Source of the DNA: Choanephora cucurbitarum
Taxonomy: Eukaryota > Mucoromycota > Mucoromycetes > Mucorales > Choanephoraceae
Direction of reading: 5' to 3'
NCBI GenBank assembly: GCA_025331435.1
Contig: JAIWNI010000005.1
Location: forward strand, 1 to 64,000
DNA: 64,000 nt
Below, one piece after another: positions 25,992-39,400 of this stretch (its first letter is position 1; every line of letters begins with the position of its first letter). The position numbers were made by a program, and so were the translations under genes. Under the pieces are notes generated by a model that did no database searches, was not told where the DNA came from, and saw only the letters and a program-made list of their open reading frames with translations.

Positions 25992-26284
25992 GCTATTCGC
26001 TTTGTTGCTTCAATACTTTGGTCAAATGGACTTTACAAAGTGTCATATATACATTTTCATGATGAACAGGAATACAATAAAGTGATTTTTGTGCATGAAT
26101 TTCAAATCTTAGTGATAGAGAATAAGGAAAAGAGAAATGAAGACTTATGATATTGCTCTTAAAGACATAGATAAACACATATGTTGTCTGTAACAGATAC
26201 TCAAGACAATTTGAACACACACACACACATACATAAGATAATGATAAAAAAAAGGTGTATGCTTTAATATTATGGAAAAGAAAT

Positions 26285-27169
26285 TTACAAATCATCATCT
26301 TCTTCAGGAAGAGGTTGAGCAGCAGCTTCTTCCATTTCGTTGGTGTATTGTTGCATCAAAGCAGGGTCAACTTGAACTTCAGGAGGAGCAAGAGCAGGAG
26401 CGGCAACAAAGTCCAAGTTGGGGTTACCGATCAACTTACGAGCCAACCAGAGGAAAGGCTTTTCAAAGTTGTAGTTGGACTTGGCAGAGATATCGTAGTA
26501 TTGCAAGTTCTTCTTTCTGTGGAAAGTGATGGTCTTGGCCTTGACCTTACGTTCCTATAGAATTGTCCACCCAAAACAAAAGTTAAACAAAAAAAAAAGT
26601 ATACAGACAATGATCATTCTCTTACCTTCACATCGACCTTGTTACCACAAAGGACAATAGGAATGTTTTCACAAACACGAACAAGATCACGGTGCCAGCT
26701 AGGAACGTTCTTGTAGGTGATTCTAGAGGTGACATCGAACATGATGATAGCACATTGACCGTTAATGCTATAATAAAGAAGTAAGTACATGACTCATGGT
26801 GCAATAGTTGTGGATATTTACTAGTAACCATCACGGAGACCACCAAACTTTTCTTGACCGGCGGTATCCCAAGTGTTGAAGACAATAGCACCAAAGTTGG
26901 TGTGGAAAGTAAGAGGGTGAACTTCAACACCGAGAGTGGCTAAAGGACAGGATGTTATAAAAAAAGGATGGGACGCGTCATTCCATGAGCAGATACGTAC
27001 CAACATACTTCTTTTCGAATTCACCAGTCAAGTGACGCTTGACAAAGGTGGTCTTACCGGTACCACCATCACCAACTATTAAAGAAAGATGAGTTGAAGT
27101 CCAACATTAGTTGTTTTCTAAATTACCAAGGACGAGCTTGAATGTAGGTTGTTGTTGTTGTTCAGCCAT
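26285..27169 (-). CDS. Ran-type small GTPase (nuclear transport)
   Basis: Ran/Gsp1 GTPase that gives direction to nucleocytoplasmic transport. Exons: 27169-27127, 27075-27001, 26939-26822, 26767-26626, 26554-26285; 215 residues. G motifs are intact: [18 protein letters not shown] (switch I), [16 protein letters not shown] (switch II), GNKVDV and ISAKSNYN. The acidic end EEDDDL is the Ran C-terminal switch. No prenylation cysteine is present, as expected for Ran. TTCTACAG just before the ATG suggests a 5' UTR intron acceptor. Confidence 0.97.
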
Positions 27170-27670
27170 TCTGTAGAATAAAGAAAAAGAAAGAAGTCAG
27201 AATGAGAAGTTGTGTCACATATTTAAAGGGTTGAATGTCTGGTTTTTTTTTTGAAGATAAATCATCATAAAGAAAAAAAAAACAATCGAAATCTGGTGTT
27301 ATGCAGGATGGATGGATGGATTCGTTTACCTTATTTAAAAGGAAGGATTCTAACTCTCTCTTTAACAGAAGGAAAAAGGGTTAATAAATGAAAAGATGAC
27401 GAAACAGAGGGTGATGGAGTTGTAAGATATTACCAAATAAGGAAGTTATTGACACTCAGTTACCTTATTTGGTCTAACTGCGGAGCTGAGCGGCTTGAAT
27501 GTTCATTATTTCCCGGAACACAAAAGAAGAAGAAGATAGTAAGAACAAAGAAATGGCTGCGGTTTTTTTTATTATGCTTTATTTGATATAGAGAATAACA
27601 GGTCTAGAAAAGCCTATATTCAGAATAAGAACATATCAGTATCCAATGAGCCCATTTCCCTATTCTAATT
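27170..27670. other. Ran upstream region
   Basis: A 500-bp spacer between the Ran start and the Bin3 methyltransferase stop. The word TTACCTTATTT occurs at 27328-27338 and again at 27462-27472. Purine-rich stretches are present. No gene is seen. Confidence 0.4.
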
Positions 27671-28689
27671 CTAACCTTTTACTCTTTCTTCAGGTATACC
27701 AAGATGACGTGATTCTTTGAAACCTAATTGATTTATAAGGAAATCATCATAATCTTCAGGTCGAAATTCTAATTCATTGACATCTTTTGAAGGCTTATAT
27801 CTTTACGTGAGACAGATGAACACTAAACAGAGATATACTTACATCAATCTGTTTGGCTCTTCTTTGATATGTACTAAACTCTTGAGGTTCCAACACAAAG
27901 ACACCACCAGGCACTAATGCATCATATATCTTCTTAAAGAACTGCTTTAATCCTTTATCTCCATGATGCAGTTGGATCCATTTGGTGATACTGAGGGCCA
28001 AGATGGTATCATAGGTACGCTCTACTTTCGCCTCAGTCCAGTCTGCTGCCTTGAATTCGACTGTGTATGGAAACTCTTTTGGTTTGGGATGGTTGGGTGG
28101 CAGAGCGATTGGAAGTAGACCAAACATGTTAGTCATACACTGAGGGAAATGGTGAAATCGTAGACTAAGATCAATAGAGGTAGATTCTGTTGGATGTCCT
28201 AATGAATAGACAACACGAAGATTGGTATTTGCCTTATGAATTAAGGTAGGATCAATATCGACGCCTTCAATAGAGGCTATATTGTATTTCTTGGCTTATA
28301 TAGAGAAAAGAGTAAGAAGGATGTCTAGTTGCTGTTGGTAAAAGGTAAGCTTACCTATAGCCAATGTGACATTGCCTGAATTACAACCAATATCCAATAT
28401 ATGTTTGCGATCAAAATAAGATCTGTCCAACAGATCCAATCGAGGATCGATAGCAGCATTGCCTTGCTTACGACGCGATCTATTGGCGACATGAGTAAAT
28501 TTGACTCATCAGTATCTCTCTTTTCTCTTACGTATAATAGCCTTGATAATTGCCATAGATATATTTGCCAAAAGGTGATTTTTGTTTGCCTTGTTCTTTA
28601 TGGTAAATAGCGCCTTTTGACTTGGCACCCAAGACTTGTTTTGTACGTTTTGTTTGGTGATCAGTTTCTTCAGTTGATGCTCTTTTCAT
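27671..28689 (-). CDS. Bin3/MePCE-type RNA gamma-phosphate methyltransferase
   Basis: SAM-dependent methyltransferase of the Bin3 family (MePCE, BCDIN3D), whose members cap the 5' phosphate of small RNAs such as 7SK or U6. Exons: 28689-28532, 28479-28355, 28294-27843, 27793-27671; 285 residues. The family N-terminal motif YGNYQGYYTSRR is present, then the SAM motif HILDIGCNSGNVTLAI, the acidic SIEGVDIDPTLIHKA, the core LALSITKWIQLHHGDKG, and VLEPQEFSTYQRR. The third intron is best closed with an AAG acceptor. Substrate is unknown; a U6-type role, as for S. pombe Bmc1, is an inference. Confidence 0.9.
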
Positions 28690-28768
28690 GTTGAATTTTT
28701 TTTTTTAAAAAAAAACAAGAAAAATAAAAAATTCATGCCAGCTTAAAAAAGTGTTTTTTTTTATTGTA

Positions 28769-29712
28769 TTAAGCTTTAAAGAGACCTTGTCGATCAGCAA
28801 CATCAAAACTGATGGTCACGACATCCTCTTCAGCATTACCAGGCTTAATACCACCAGTGACTTTATCGCCTGCCTTAATAGGACCTACACCAGCAGGTGT
28901 ACCTGTCAAGATAACATCGCCTACTTCCAATTTCATGATAGATGAGACATATTCAACCAAGGTAGGTACACTATATCAAATTGGCTTAGTTCATGTTTAG
29001 AAAGAAACCTATTCTTATCTATTTACTCAAAAATCATATCCTTTGTGTTTCCCTTTTGACGGTATTCTCCATTGACCTTGAGCCAAAGATCAATGTTGGA
29101 AAGGTCTTGGAAGGCATCTTTGGGAATAAATTCACTTTATACAAACGTCAGTACTCTTTTCGCTGTCTGAATATTGAGTTTACCTAATAGGTGTGAATGT
29201 ATCGAATCCCTTAGCAGTGCTCCAAGGAAGACCCTTCTTTTTAGCTTCCATCTAATTCAACTAAAAATGTCATTATCTCTGTTTATATGCGTATGTCCTG
29301 TAAGCACCTGAAGATTTCTAGCAGTACAATCGATAGCCAAAGCATAGCCAGCAACATGTTCCATCACTTGAGAAGCAGGACAGTCGCGTGTTTCCTTGCC
29401 CATGACAACAGCCAATTCAACTAAGTCTGATGAGTACGTGTGCATTTCATGCTGTCTATTGAATTACTTTCGTGGTGGACTTCACAGCCTGTTGGGATCT
29501 CAATGGTACCACCATTAACCAGATAAGAAGAAGTAGGCTTCAAGAAGAAAAAGGGAGATGTAGGAACAGCATTACCAAGTTCTTTGGCATGTTCACTTGT
29601 TTATTGTTTATAAAGAGAAAAAAGGAGAAATTGTCTGTTTATGTATTTACCTAAAGTTTCTGCCAATAGCAACAATCTTTTTGCCAGTGGTTAAGAAAGT
29701 ACGTGCAGACAT
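28769..29712 (-). CDS. FAH-family acylpyruvase/oxaloacetate decarboxylase (FAHD1-like)
   Basis: Fumarylacetoacetate hydrolase-family enzyme of the FAHD1 type, which cleaves acylpyruvates and decarboxylates oxaloacetate, usually in mitochondria. Exons: 29712-29651, 29595-29468, 29420-29308, 29251-29184, 29134-29027, 28970-28769; 226 residues. Motifs: VAIGRNF near the N-terminus, FLKPTSSYL, metal-binding VHHEIELAVVMG, YALAIDCTARNLQ, LPWSTAKGFDTFTPI and TGTPAGVGPI. Residues fit the Mg2+ triad Glu/Glu/Asp of the family. Two introns are closed by AAG acceptors. Confidence 0.93.
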
Positions 29713-32700
29713 GATTAATAAGAAACGGTGAGAAAATCAAGACAGTGAACTCTCTTGCTTTTAAGGTGCATTCGAGAATTTGTTGTACTAACAAACTTGA
29801 TTGGTTAGAAAAAAGTATGCGTCATAAATTTATTATGGATTCCTTTATGCTATTCTTTTTCTTTACTTGTAATCACTTTGATATTTTTGTTGAGCAAACA
29901 TAAAATGACAAGACTGCCGTCAGTGCTGTGGGGGCTTTTGAAAGGCATTGATGAGGACTCTGAACAATCTGCACTGCTTGAAGTTGTTTCTTACATTGTG
30001 ATAGTAGCCCCTTTCTTTGGAAGGGGATAACAGGCAGATGGGTATTGTCAATACATTGACTATGCATCTGAATATTCATGACATACTACAATCTGTATAA
30101 CATATCCTAACCCTTTTCTCTTGTTCAGGTTAAAAAAGTCAATTGTCTATTACGCTATAGTCACATTGACTTTTGTATGAAGTGTTCAACAAGGCGATAA
30201 TGCCTATCTGTATTAGTATGACCAATGCTATCTTTTGGAAAAGAGTTTTGTTTTATTGCGCCTTGCTCTTGGTTAAACCACTATGTATTTTTTGTCTTAT
30301 ACTACAAGTTTGTATCCACTCTATGTTGTTGCCAAAAAAAAATTGGAACAATATATAGCATCACTTCAATGCTGTCATCTAACAGCAGCTCTCACTTGAG
30401 AAATCATTAGTCTGTTTGAAGCAACATAGTCATTTTCTACTTGGGGGAAATGTTATTTGCCAGGATTACGTTGAGGAAGCCCCTCTTTCCAATTCAGAAC
30501 TTTAATTTGTATGAGAGTGTATTCCAAAGAGATGAGCAGTTACCGTTTTAAGAGGACTTGAGAAATCTTGATATAGAGGAAGCCATACCTACAGTTAAAG
30601 ATCAAATAAAGATATACGACCAAGAAGCTTCTGTTTGTGCATGGCAACAGAATTGTTATTCAATGCAACTAAATACGGGGTTTATATCAACATGAGACCA
30701 CCTAAGCGGATGGTCACTCAGAGGCAAAGCTAGCTGCTATAACTACTTTTGCCAGCAGAGCTGTTTCTTGCACTGTATCAAATAGCTATTACGGTTGTTG
30801 CTATGGAACTTGAAGAAACCTCAAAGCGAATCAAAATTGACTTTAGCAATCGTGAAAGAAAAACACCACCTTAAAAAAGAGAGAGTCAGCCTTCAAAAGG
30901 TGTTGTCACTCCTGAGAACCATAAATCAGATAGATGATCTTTTACCAAGTTGTTCTATTGTTATGGGCAATGTTACCCATCTATACAACAGGCCAAAATG
31001 GACAAGAGCATCTACTACTTCCTCCTGACTCTCAATTCAACAGAGCAGCTTTGGTTCATTGTCAAAAACAAGGTCAAACGAAGTTTCATTCGAGACTATT
31101 CAAGTATTTGGCTACTCTGATGGCCGTAGTGTGTCATGATGTTTCCTTCTGTAAGCTGTCTCCAATAACTTGTTCAGCACTCCATTGATTGGCTTGAGAT
31201 TTGCTTAGGTGACGAATCATGATAAACACTATTTATTTCGATGAATAAAGAAAATAGAGTGTTGTGCTCTAAAGGTCGACTTGAACTTGGAGAGTCCAGA
31301 CCAAACCCTGAGAAAAGAATAAAGGATTAGTTGTCGATTTAATGATATCATCTCTATTTTCTTAAAACACACACACACCTCTAGTATAAAAGATGCGAAT
31401 GGCAAATTGTTTTATCAAAATACACCACCTGGTTTATATTTAATGCATTAAAAAGGCCAAAGACAAGGAGTGTACACAAATTCTTTAAAGAACAGGTCAA
31501 GTTAAATAGAAGGCCTTTATTTCCTTGCTCATGCACCGTTCTTCTTAAGCGTCTTTATAACAGAAACAAACAGTTGTCTTATTTCTTAAGAAAAAATCCG
31601 CCCTTTGGCACTAGAACAGCTGTAATTTGGTCACACAGAACAAGATACATTATGGCTAGACTAGAAGAAAAGAACAATGCCTGCCAATGCTGAATGACTC
31701 ATTGTTCTTCTCATTTCCCGATTTAGTAACTCAATCAAGGCACCTGCATAACTAATTGTTACTCTTGCCAACTTTTTTTGTTTGACAAAAAGAAGCTTCT
31801 GATCATATGACATTTAGCCAAGTCAAGCAACCGCCTTCAATTACTTGTGTACGAAAGAATAAAAACACGATGAGTAGAACTGTTTGATGGTTTTTGGAAT
31901 TGTGTGAATCAGACTTGTTGTCAGATGGTACATTTGTCTGAATCAACACGCTTTATATTCTCTTTCTGATAAAAGGCTTTCTGAGAAAAAAAAACTCGAT
32001 CGAAACACTGTTGCATGAAAATACAATAAGAAATTCTCTTTTATTGACGTCATTATCGATTTTTGAGAGCCATAAGGCATTCCTTAGTTAGAGTAGAGTG
32101 GAATTCTCAAGTATTACTTAACCATCAAGTTGCTTATTTTAGGCGGAGTAGTTTCGTAAACTGAATTTTAACTTTGTCGACGATCACAAAGCAAAGAACT
32201 TTGATTTTCCTTTTTTTAACCTATTTTTTTCTTTCTTGTCCTTGAAAAGAAAATATAGAGTGTTTCTTTAGAAGCACATCTTGATTTGGCCGTGTCGAGT
32301 CACGATCAAGCTGATTATAACAAAACAAGTCAACTAAAGTCAACCTTGGGGGAAAATTTAAACAAAAGCAATATATTCGCAGATATTCAAAAGTAAACAA
32401 TCTCCACAATCTTACAAGCAGCCCCTCCTTTCATTGTACCTAAACGCATAGATCTTTGTGCGTTTTTACTAGCATGTAATTTCTTTCCTCGTTGACTTTA
32501 TATACATAGTTGCGTTAAGCAGCTATCTGACATTCCTGCAATAGTATGCTCTGGAGGCGAGGAAAACCATGTCGATCTATTCTTTTCAAAGCTATCGAAT
32601 TGCTTACAATTCCTTTGCAAGTGGATGAATTAAGCTCAATAAAGAACTAAACTTGGGAGGTTACATAGGGACGTCATTGTTTCAATTGAAAATTATATAT

Positions 32701-33194
32701 CTAATCAAGCCTAGGATCTATCGTCTTGATACTACAAGAGATGATGGCAGTCAAATCACTACTCCATACTCAAATATGATGCTCTTCACACCATAAAATC
32801 GAGAAGATAACAAGCAGTCAAATCTTTCTCTTTTTTTTTTGTAGGAAGACAACAATAGGCAATGACAGATGCTTCAATCCCCCTTTCCTCTTCAAGTCAT
32901 GCAGGATTAGGTAACATATACTCTGTCTGCAGGAAAGAACATATAAGGAAATATAAGATGAAAAGGTCCTTATTAGTTGCCTACTATTGAATGTGCCTAC
33001 ATCTAGTTTAAAATACACTCTGCTTTTTTGCTGGTGGCTAAACTATGCAGCAACCAAATGTTGTATGATAGATGGCTTATGATAACAAAAAACACTCCAT
33101 TTTTCAAGTACCAATACTTATACAATAAGATCTTTTGTTCTATATTAACATTTACTGTATCATGCTTAGAAGACACGCTTTTCTTTTAGTTTAT
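29713..33194. other. 3.5-kb gene-poor interval
   Basis: Between the FAHD1-like gene and the MAP kinase kinase no intact gene is seen. The interval holds a decayed Tc1/mariner transposase (about 30790-31190), a repeat end near 30430-30465 that recurs near 63415, and otherwise AT-rich sequence with many stops in all frames. Confidence 0.55.
30790..31190 (+). pseudogene. decayed Tc1/mariner-type DDE transposase
   Basis: The signs are short and spread over two frames. In one, LLWAMLPIYTTGQ resembles the DNAPIHTT motif around the second catalytic Asp. In another, STEQLWFIVKNKVKRSF resembles NPIEQFWSIVKNKVKR, which holds the catalytic Glu, and the end TLMAVVCHDVSF resembles the family C-terminus. 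At least two frameshifts and several stops are needed, and the second Asp itself appears lost. It is an old inactive remnant. Confidence 0.55.
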
Positions 33195-34675
33195 TCACAC
33201 CGCTTTTTCTTCTTGCTTCTTGGTGATACTAGTTGCCCATTTGATCAGATCCACTTTTTCTGTAGCAGCAGAGACCAGGTATGGATGATTCTAAAATAAC
33301 AAAAAAAAAAGAAAGTCAGCTTATAATCTATCTCTCTATACTTTGATATTCTTTACCATCAAATCATTGGGTGTAGCTCTTACTTGTATATCCTTGGTTA
33401 AACTAAATCAAATGTTAGATCATCCATCAAATCTATATATAAGAACACTTTACCATAAAGCCACAAAATCCGTTAAATCAGAAGGATATTCTTTATTGGG
33501 AGGGAATTCAGGCACAGGCTCATGTACGATATGTTGAAGTAACTCAAAGATAGAGAGAGGTGTACCCTCAGGAGGAAAAGGGAACCTACCCAAGGCCAAT
33601 TCCATCAAAGTGATACCCAAAGACCAAACATCTGATTTTACAGAATAAGGAGATCCCATAATTCTTTCCGGCTTAAGAAAAAAAAAAAAAGAGAAATCGA
33701 ATTAGATAAAGGTTTGTATCTAGCGAATGCTACTTACACTCATATATGAACTTGTGCCTACAAATGTATCAGCAACAGAATTGATCAGTTGGCCAGAGAC
33801 ACCGAAATCACATAGCTTAATTTGACCTTGTGAATTGACCAGCACGTTAGATGGCTTTAAATCTAATATATTAAATTTTTAATAATTTCGTTTTTTTGAT
33901 TCTCCTCCTTTATTATACCTCTGTGAATAATACGATGTTCATCATAAAGGTATATTAAGCCATCCACAATCTAATAAGAGAGAAATCAGCTGTCTTGACT
34001 AATATGGCATCCAACTATACTTTACTGCATAGGCCACTTTCTTTAATACATCCAACGGGAAAGGTCCATGTTTCTTATAGATTTGATCAAGCGAACTAAA
34101 ACGAAATAATCAATTGATGTTTATGTCTATAGTCCTATGTTCTTTACCCAGCATCCATATATTCCATACAGATAGAGATATCTCCTCCATTCATGAATGC
34201 ACCATAAAAGCTGACAATATGTTTTGAATTACAATCGTGCATAAACTGTAATTCTCGCATGATCTGCTTTCTAACATTCATATTGGCATCAATATGCACA
34301 ATCTATAGTCAATGTCAGTATATAGGACAATATGCAGTAAAAACAAAATAGGAAAAATGGAGATTGATTGTCAACTACCTTTCTTGCCATCACGGTGTTT
34401 GTTCTCACATGCAACACTTTAGAGACGGTCCCGCCGTTTCCTCTTCCAAGCTCATCTATCGACTTGAAGTCTTCAGGGCGTAGATCCAGTCGTAATTCCA
34501 GACCAATCTCGAGTTCACTTAGTTGTTCACACAGTTTGCTATAGTCCTTTGTGTCTTCTTCAACTGAAGTATCGAGAGTGGCAGATGATGGTGGAGAGCC
34601 AACAACCACAGGTGAGTTGGGCAGTTTCAAGTTTTTGAAGTTACGCTTCTTTCTTAAAGGTGCTTTTGTGAGCAT
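33195..34675 (-). CDS. MAP kinase kinase (MEK/Ste7 type)
   Basis: Dual-specificity kinase of a fungal MAPK cascade (pheromone/filamentation type by its activation loop). Exons: 34675-34379, 34302-34148, 34095-34026, 33970-33919, 33862-33738, 33671-33454, 33402-33357, 33290-33195; 352 residues. The Gly loop is [12 protein letters not shown], the ATP lysine lies in VMARK, the catalytic loop is [12 protein letters not shown], and DFG is CDFGVSG. The activation segment [19 protein letters not shown] keeps the two MEK phosphorylation sites (S and T). An in-frame upstream ATG at 34765 would add a Phe-rich leader; I take [14 protein letters not shown] as the start because it gives the basic N-terminal docking-like stretch used by MEKs. 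Confidence 0.93.
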
Positions 34676-36120
34676 AATATTGGAGATGATGCTTGATGAG
34701 TTGAATGAAATAAAGAAAAAAAAAAGAAATAAATTAAATTTAGTCTCTCCTTCCTCTCCTTTCACTATTTCTGGTAATTATTCATTCGCTTTAAAATGCC
34801 CAGAATTTTAAACCAAACACACGCTTATTTCTCAACATTTCGAATTCAAAGTAACACCACCAGAGGTTTTGGAATTTAAAAAGGAAACTTAACATTTTAG
34901 ACGGTGGTCATTGGCTGAAAGCGTGGAAGTTCCCCTGTGCGGTAGCTAAAAACCATGAAGCAGAGAACCATTCGCTGTGATTTTGGGATTACTCACAAGT
35001 TCTGAAACAAAATTAAAATAAATCCAATCAGTAATTGAGAATATTCAAACGGAATCTTATTGGACTTGGAGTAGGGTGGGAGGGCGCACGCTAGTGCTAT
35101 TCTATGTGCATCCTAGGTGAGTGGACTTAGCAATTAGAATTTATTTTTATTTTTCTTTTGCATGCCTTTTTTTTTCTAATGGTCAAAGAACTACCACCTG
35201 CTCATCTTCTTTATTAAACCTCCTGCTCTCTTCAGTCTTTTAGGAGCATATTGGGTATGAGACAACTATATTCTCTCTTTATTGCTCACTAATTTTAGTT
35301 AACGCTAGAACAGAAAGTCAAGATAAGAGGTTACAGTAAGTCATCTACTATTGCATGTTACAAGAAAAAAGTTGTCTAACAAGATCTTTTATTTCGCTAG
35401 GATACACTAATAGAGTCGCACATACAGCAGCTTAAACTGAACTGCTTTCTATCTGTAAGTATTGCTCTATTGCTGTGTATCTATCATAAATTACCACAAT
35501 TACTTATACTTTTCATGATCAATTTAGGTAGGCCAAGCACTTGATAGTCTATGATTCACTTAGTTACAATAATGCCAGTTAAATCCATTGGCTACTAGGC
35601 TCTGGATAGCTGTTATTAGGCCTCTGAATGACTACTGCTAGGCTTGATATACCAGGGTGCAGTAGATTGACCCCGAAATACAAGTAGACAGGCATTTAGG
35701 CTGTAATAGCCGTTACCTCACTACGTTGCTTCCAAAGACAATCTACTGCACCCTGGTATATCAAGCCTAGCAGTAGCCATTCAGAGGCCTAATAACAGCT
35801 ATCCAGAGCCTAGTAGCTAATGGATTTAACTGGTCTCATTCAATCCAATAAAATTATTTTATTATACATTTTGCATAAAATTCACTGATTCATCTGAAAA
35901 TAAAAAAAAGCAAACTCCTTTATTTTGCTAAACTAGAAAAGGAAACTATTTTGAGTTCGAAAAATCTGTCGGTGTTGCAATCAAAAACCTCTGGTGGTGA
36001 AATTTTTCAAGTTTTCGACCAAATATCAACTGTTTTTAACCTAGTCTTCAAGTGCCGATAATGAGTAATGATACAAACAACACTGTGGCAATAGGTTGAG
36101 CACCTAACCGAAAACACGAT
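34676..36120. other. intergenic before the repeat island
   Basis: No gene. The 34676-35100 part is probably MEK promoter. The main feature is the inverted repeat at 35575-35833, described separately. Confidence 0.5.
35575..35833. repeat. foldback element: 95-bp inverted repeat
   Basis: Left arm 35575-35669 and right arm 35739-35833 are inverted copies with only two mismatches seen over 95 bp, around a 69-bp loop. Outer ends read CCAGTTAAATCCA and its complement. The arms themselves contain degenerate units of about 20 bp (GCTACTAGGC, GTTATTAGGC, CTACTGCTAGGC). No clear target duplication is visible. No coding capacity. It could be a MITE, a foldback transposon or the source of a hairpin RNA. 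Confidence 0.9.
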
Positions 36121-36273
36121 ATTAGAGAGTTTGGCAAGTTATTTTGCATCATTTCCTTTTTAAAAATGTGGGACATACACACTTGACATTACACTAAACT
36201 CTTCAAATTTTTGTAAAATTGGGTTTGAATAATATGCATCGCAAGTTTAAATATTGTAATACCGAAGATGTTT

Positions 36274-36372
36274 TGTCGTATAAAGAGATTCCTCTTTTAG
36301 AAATAGAATAAAATCACTTTTATCTCTCCTCTTAAATCATATAAATCTATTCTATCTCCGCTGGAGAATACA
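36274..36372 (+). repeat. left LTR (99 bp)
   Basis: TG...CA repeat identical base for base to the right copy. At 99 bp it is unusually short for a gypsy LTR, yet must hold promoter and polyadenylation signals. Confidence 0.95.
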
Positions 36373-36386
36373 TGGTGAGGCTACCA
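36373..36386 (+). other. probable tRNA primer-binding site
   Basis: TGGTGAGGCTACCA begins directly after the LTR. A PBS normally starts TGG because it pairs with the CCA end of a tRNA. The donor tRNA was not identified. Confidence 0.6.
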
Positions 36387-36434
36387 AACAACTAATTGAG
36401 ATAACTTAGTCATTACACTCCCAAGTTAAGCAGC

Positions 36435-39400
36435 ATGCCTAAAAAACAACCACCTCCAAGTCCTCTCCCGCCCTTCCAACAGAACGCTTCTTCGTCCGCT
36501 GTACCTGAAACTTTAGAACAGGCAGTAGCACAAGAATCATCATCCTATGATCTAGGTCGATTATACATCTTTGACAGAATCAAAAGTCTGCCAGTACCAA
36601 AGTTCCGAATAAACGAAAGTCTTCGTACTTGGTTTTTACAATTCGAACAACAAGCTTTCGCAATGGGAATCCATAATTTGGATCAATGCACTCCATGTTT
36701 GTCCATATTTATGCCAGAAGTAATAGGCCGTTACATCTACACTATTGCTCCTACCATCAAAGAATCATGGTCATTGACCAAAGAAAAACTGCTCCTTCAA
36801 TTCGGTCTACCTGCTGATGTTGAACAGCGTTCGCTCATCAAGAAATTACGAGCATTAAAACAGAAACCCAATGAATCTATCCGAATCCACAGTGCTACAT
36901 TTTCGCACCTACTAAGCTTGATAGGGGATAATCATTTTACAGAAAATGAAAAATGTTTGTTATATATCCGATCATTACATTCAGAAAGTAACCGATCAAC
37001 ATTATCTGCAACTTTGATATATGATTTACAAACTATAATTCAACAATCTATCCGAATTGCTGAGAATGGTTATGTTGGTTATCAACCCTATGATATTCAG
37101 GAAGGAATTTCTCCTATACCAGATGTTCAACCTATGGAAATTGATTTTGTGGGTAAAAAGCAAAAATTCAGAAAAGAGAAATATCCAAAAAAACAACACA
37201 GAAAATCGCAAACGGAACCGGAACAAAAACAAAGTTACAATACTACCATTCCTCCAAACATGCGATTGTATGACAAGAATGGAAAACCTGTTTGCGGTTA
37301 CTGCTATAAGCTACATCGTACAATTGAATGCAGCCAACACAAGCGCAGCCAACATAAACCAGTTCACTACACCAATGTAAAGGAAGATACTGCTAACCAA
37401 GTTGATTTGAATAAACCTTTAGACTACATGTCAGGTGAGAACCCAATCTACCACTTGGCAGCATCTAAGGCGACCGCACCAATCTCAATAATCAAACATG
37501 GTAATGAACAATTTGCTGCTCTGTGGGATACAGGCGCTTCTATCACATGTATGGATCATAAACTAGCAGAGAAGCTACAATTACCTGTTGACCACAAAAA
37601 CAAGATAATCTACACTGATGTCAACAACAATGAAAAAAGTTCACTTGGAATAACCAAATATATTTTGTTTGGGAAGCCAATTTACTTTCATGTTATAAAA
37701 AACCTTGCTAGACCCATTATAATAGGTTATGATACCATGGATGACTGGAAAGCACAAGTAAACGCTGAAGACAAAACAGTAACAGTTAACCACAATGGCA
37801 CTATCTTCAAGGTCAAATATACTACTTCAGTTCCTGTACAACAAAACACGATTTACTACATGGACATTCAACCTCAGATAAAACAACTGTTGGAAGAATA
37901 TAAAGCAGTAATACCGGACAATCCAAACAAACCATCTGTCACTCATCTGATGGAGTTCACTATCGACACAGACAACAATCCACCTATATATTCAGCACCA
38001 AGAAAATATCATCCAAAGATTCAAGAACAAATAGACAAGAAATTTGAACAATTAGAAGCTGATGGAATAGTCGAAAGAATCATGTTTAGTGAATGGGGAT
38101 CCAATGTGACAGCTGTACCAAAGCCAGATAACTCGCTTCGTCTTTGTGGAAACTATGTTCGCATTAATGGCATCACAGTTACAATCAAATATCCGTTTGT
38201 TAACCTGCACATAGCATTACAATCTTTAGGAAACTCTACTATCTTTTCAAAAATCGATCTTGCATCAGGCTACTATGCAATTCCAATCAAACCGGAAGAT
38301 AAAAAGAAAACCGCATTAGTTACAACTACAGGCACATACGTTTTCAATGTTATGCCATTTGGTCTCAAGAATGCTCCAGCAGTATTTCAATGTTTAATGG
38401 ACCGTGTCCTAGGTCCACTACGATACAAATGCGCAATAGCATACTTGGACGATATAGTCATTTATTCACCAAACCAAGAGCAACATCTAAAAGATCTAGA
38501 ACAAGTTCTGGCCCGCCTTGTGGAAGCCAAACTATCTATCAATGTCAAGAAATCGCAATTTGGTTTGAAAGAAATTGAATATCTAGGATTCTTAGTTTCA
38601 ACCAAAGGTATCAGTGCTAATCCAGAAAAAATAGAGCCTATTTTACAAATCTCAGCACCAGAGAACATCAAGCAACTAGAACACTTTCTGGGTATGGCTG
38701 GCGTATACCAAAAGTTCATTAGTGCCTATCAAGTAATAACAGAACCATTAAGACGGTTAAAGAAAAAGAACACTGCATATGTTTGGCAACAAGAACAACA
38801 AATTGCTTTCGAAAACATCAAAGCTAAACTAGCAAAATTGCCGACGTTGAAGCAAGCCGACTTCGACAGACCATTCGAGTTACATTGCGATGCCGCTGCA
38901 ACAGCTGGTATTGGTGTCGTTTTATGCCAGCGATATGATGGTATTGCATATCCACTCGCATATGCATCTCGTGCATTGACGATTCATGAACAAAAGTACC
39001 CAATTCGAGAATTAGAAGCTTTAGCAATCTATTGGGGTGTCAAGAAACATCGAATGTATTTGGAAGCCGGATCTTTTCTAGTTTATACTGATCACTCATC
39101 GTTGGCCTGGTTATTGAACACAAATGAAGATAAACAGCCAAGGCTATGGCGATGGTGTTTGTATTTACAGGCGTTCGACTTCAAAGTCATTTACATCAAA
39201 GGTCCACAAAACAAACTCCCTGATATTTTGTCCAGAAACCCAATGCCCGCACATTCAATCAATGCAGTCTTTCCTGCAATGCAAAACGATGAGTGGTGGC
39301 GCACTCAACAAAACAACAGTCCTGAACTAAGCAAGTTAATTACATCCGACACCGTCATACAAGCCGACAATGGAACATTATACAAGCTTATTGACAATCA

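Noticed and set aside
34676..34765. In-frame upstream ATG extending the MEK protein
   Set aside because: It would add a Phe-rich 30-residue leader coming from T-rich UTR; the downstream ATG gives a usual MEK N-terminus.
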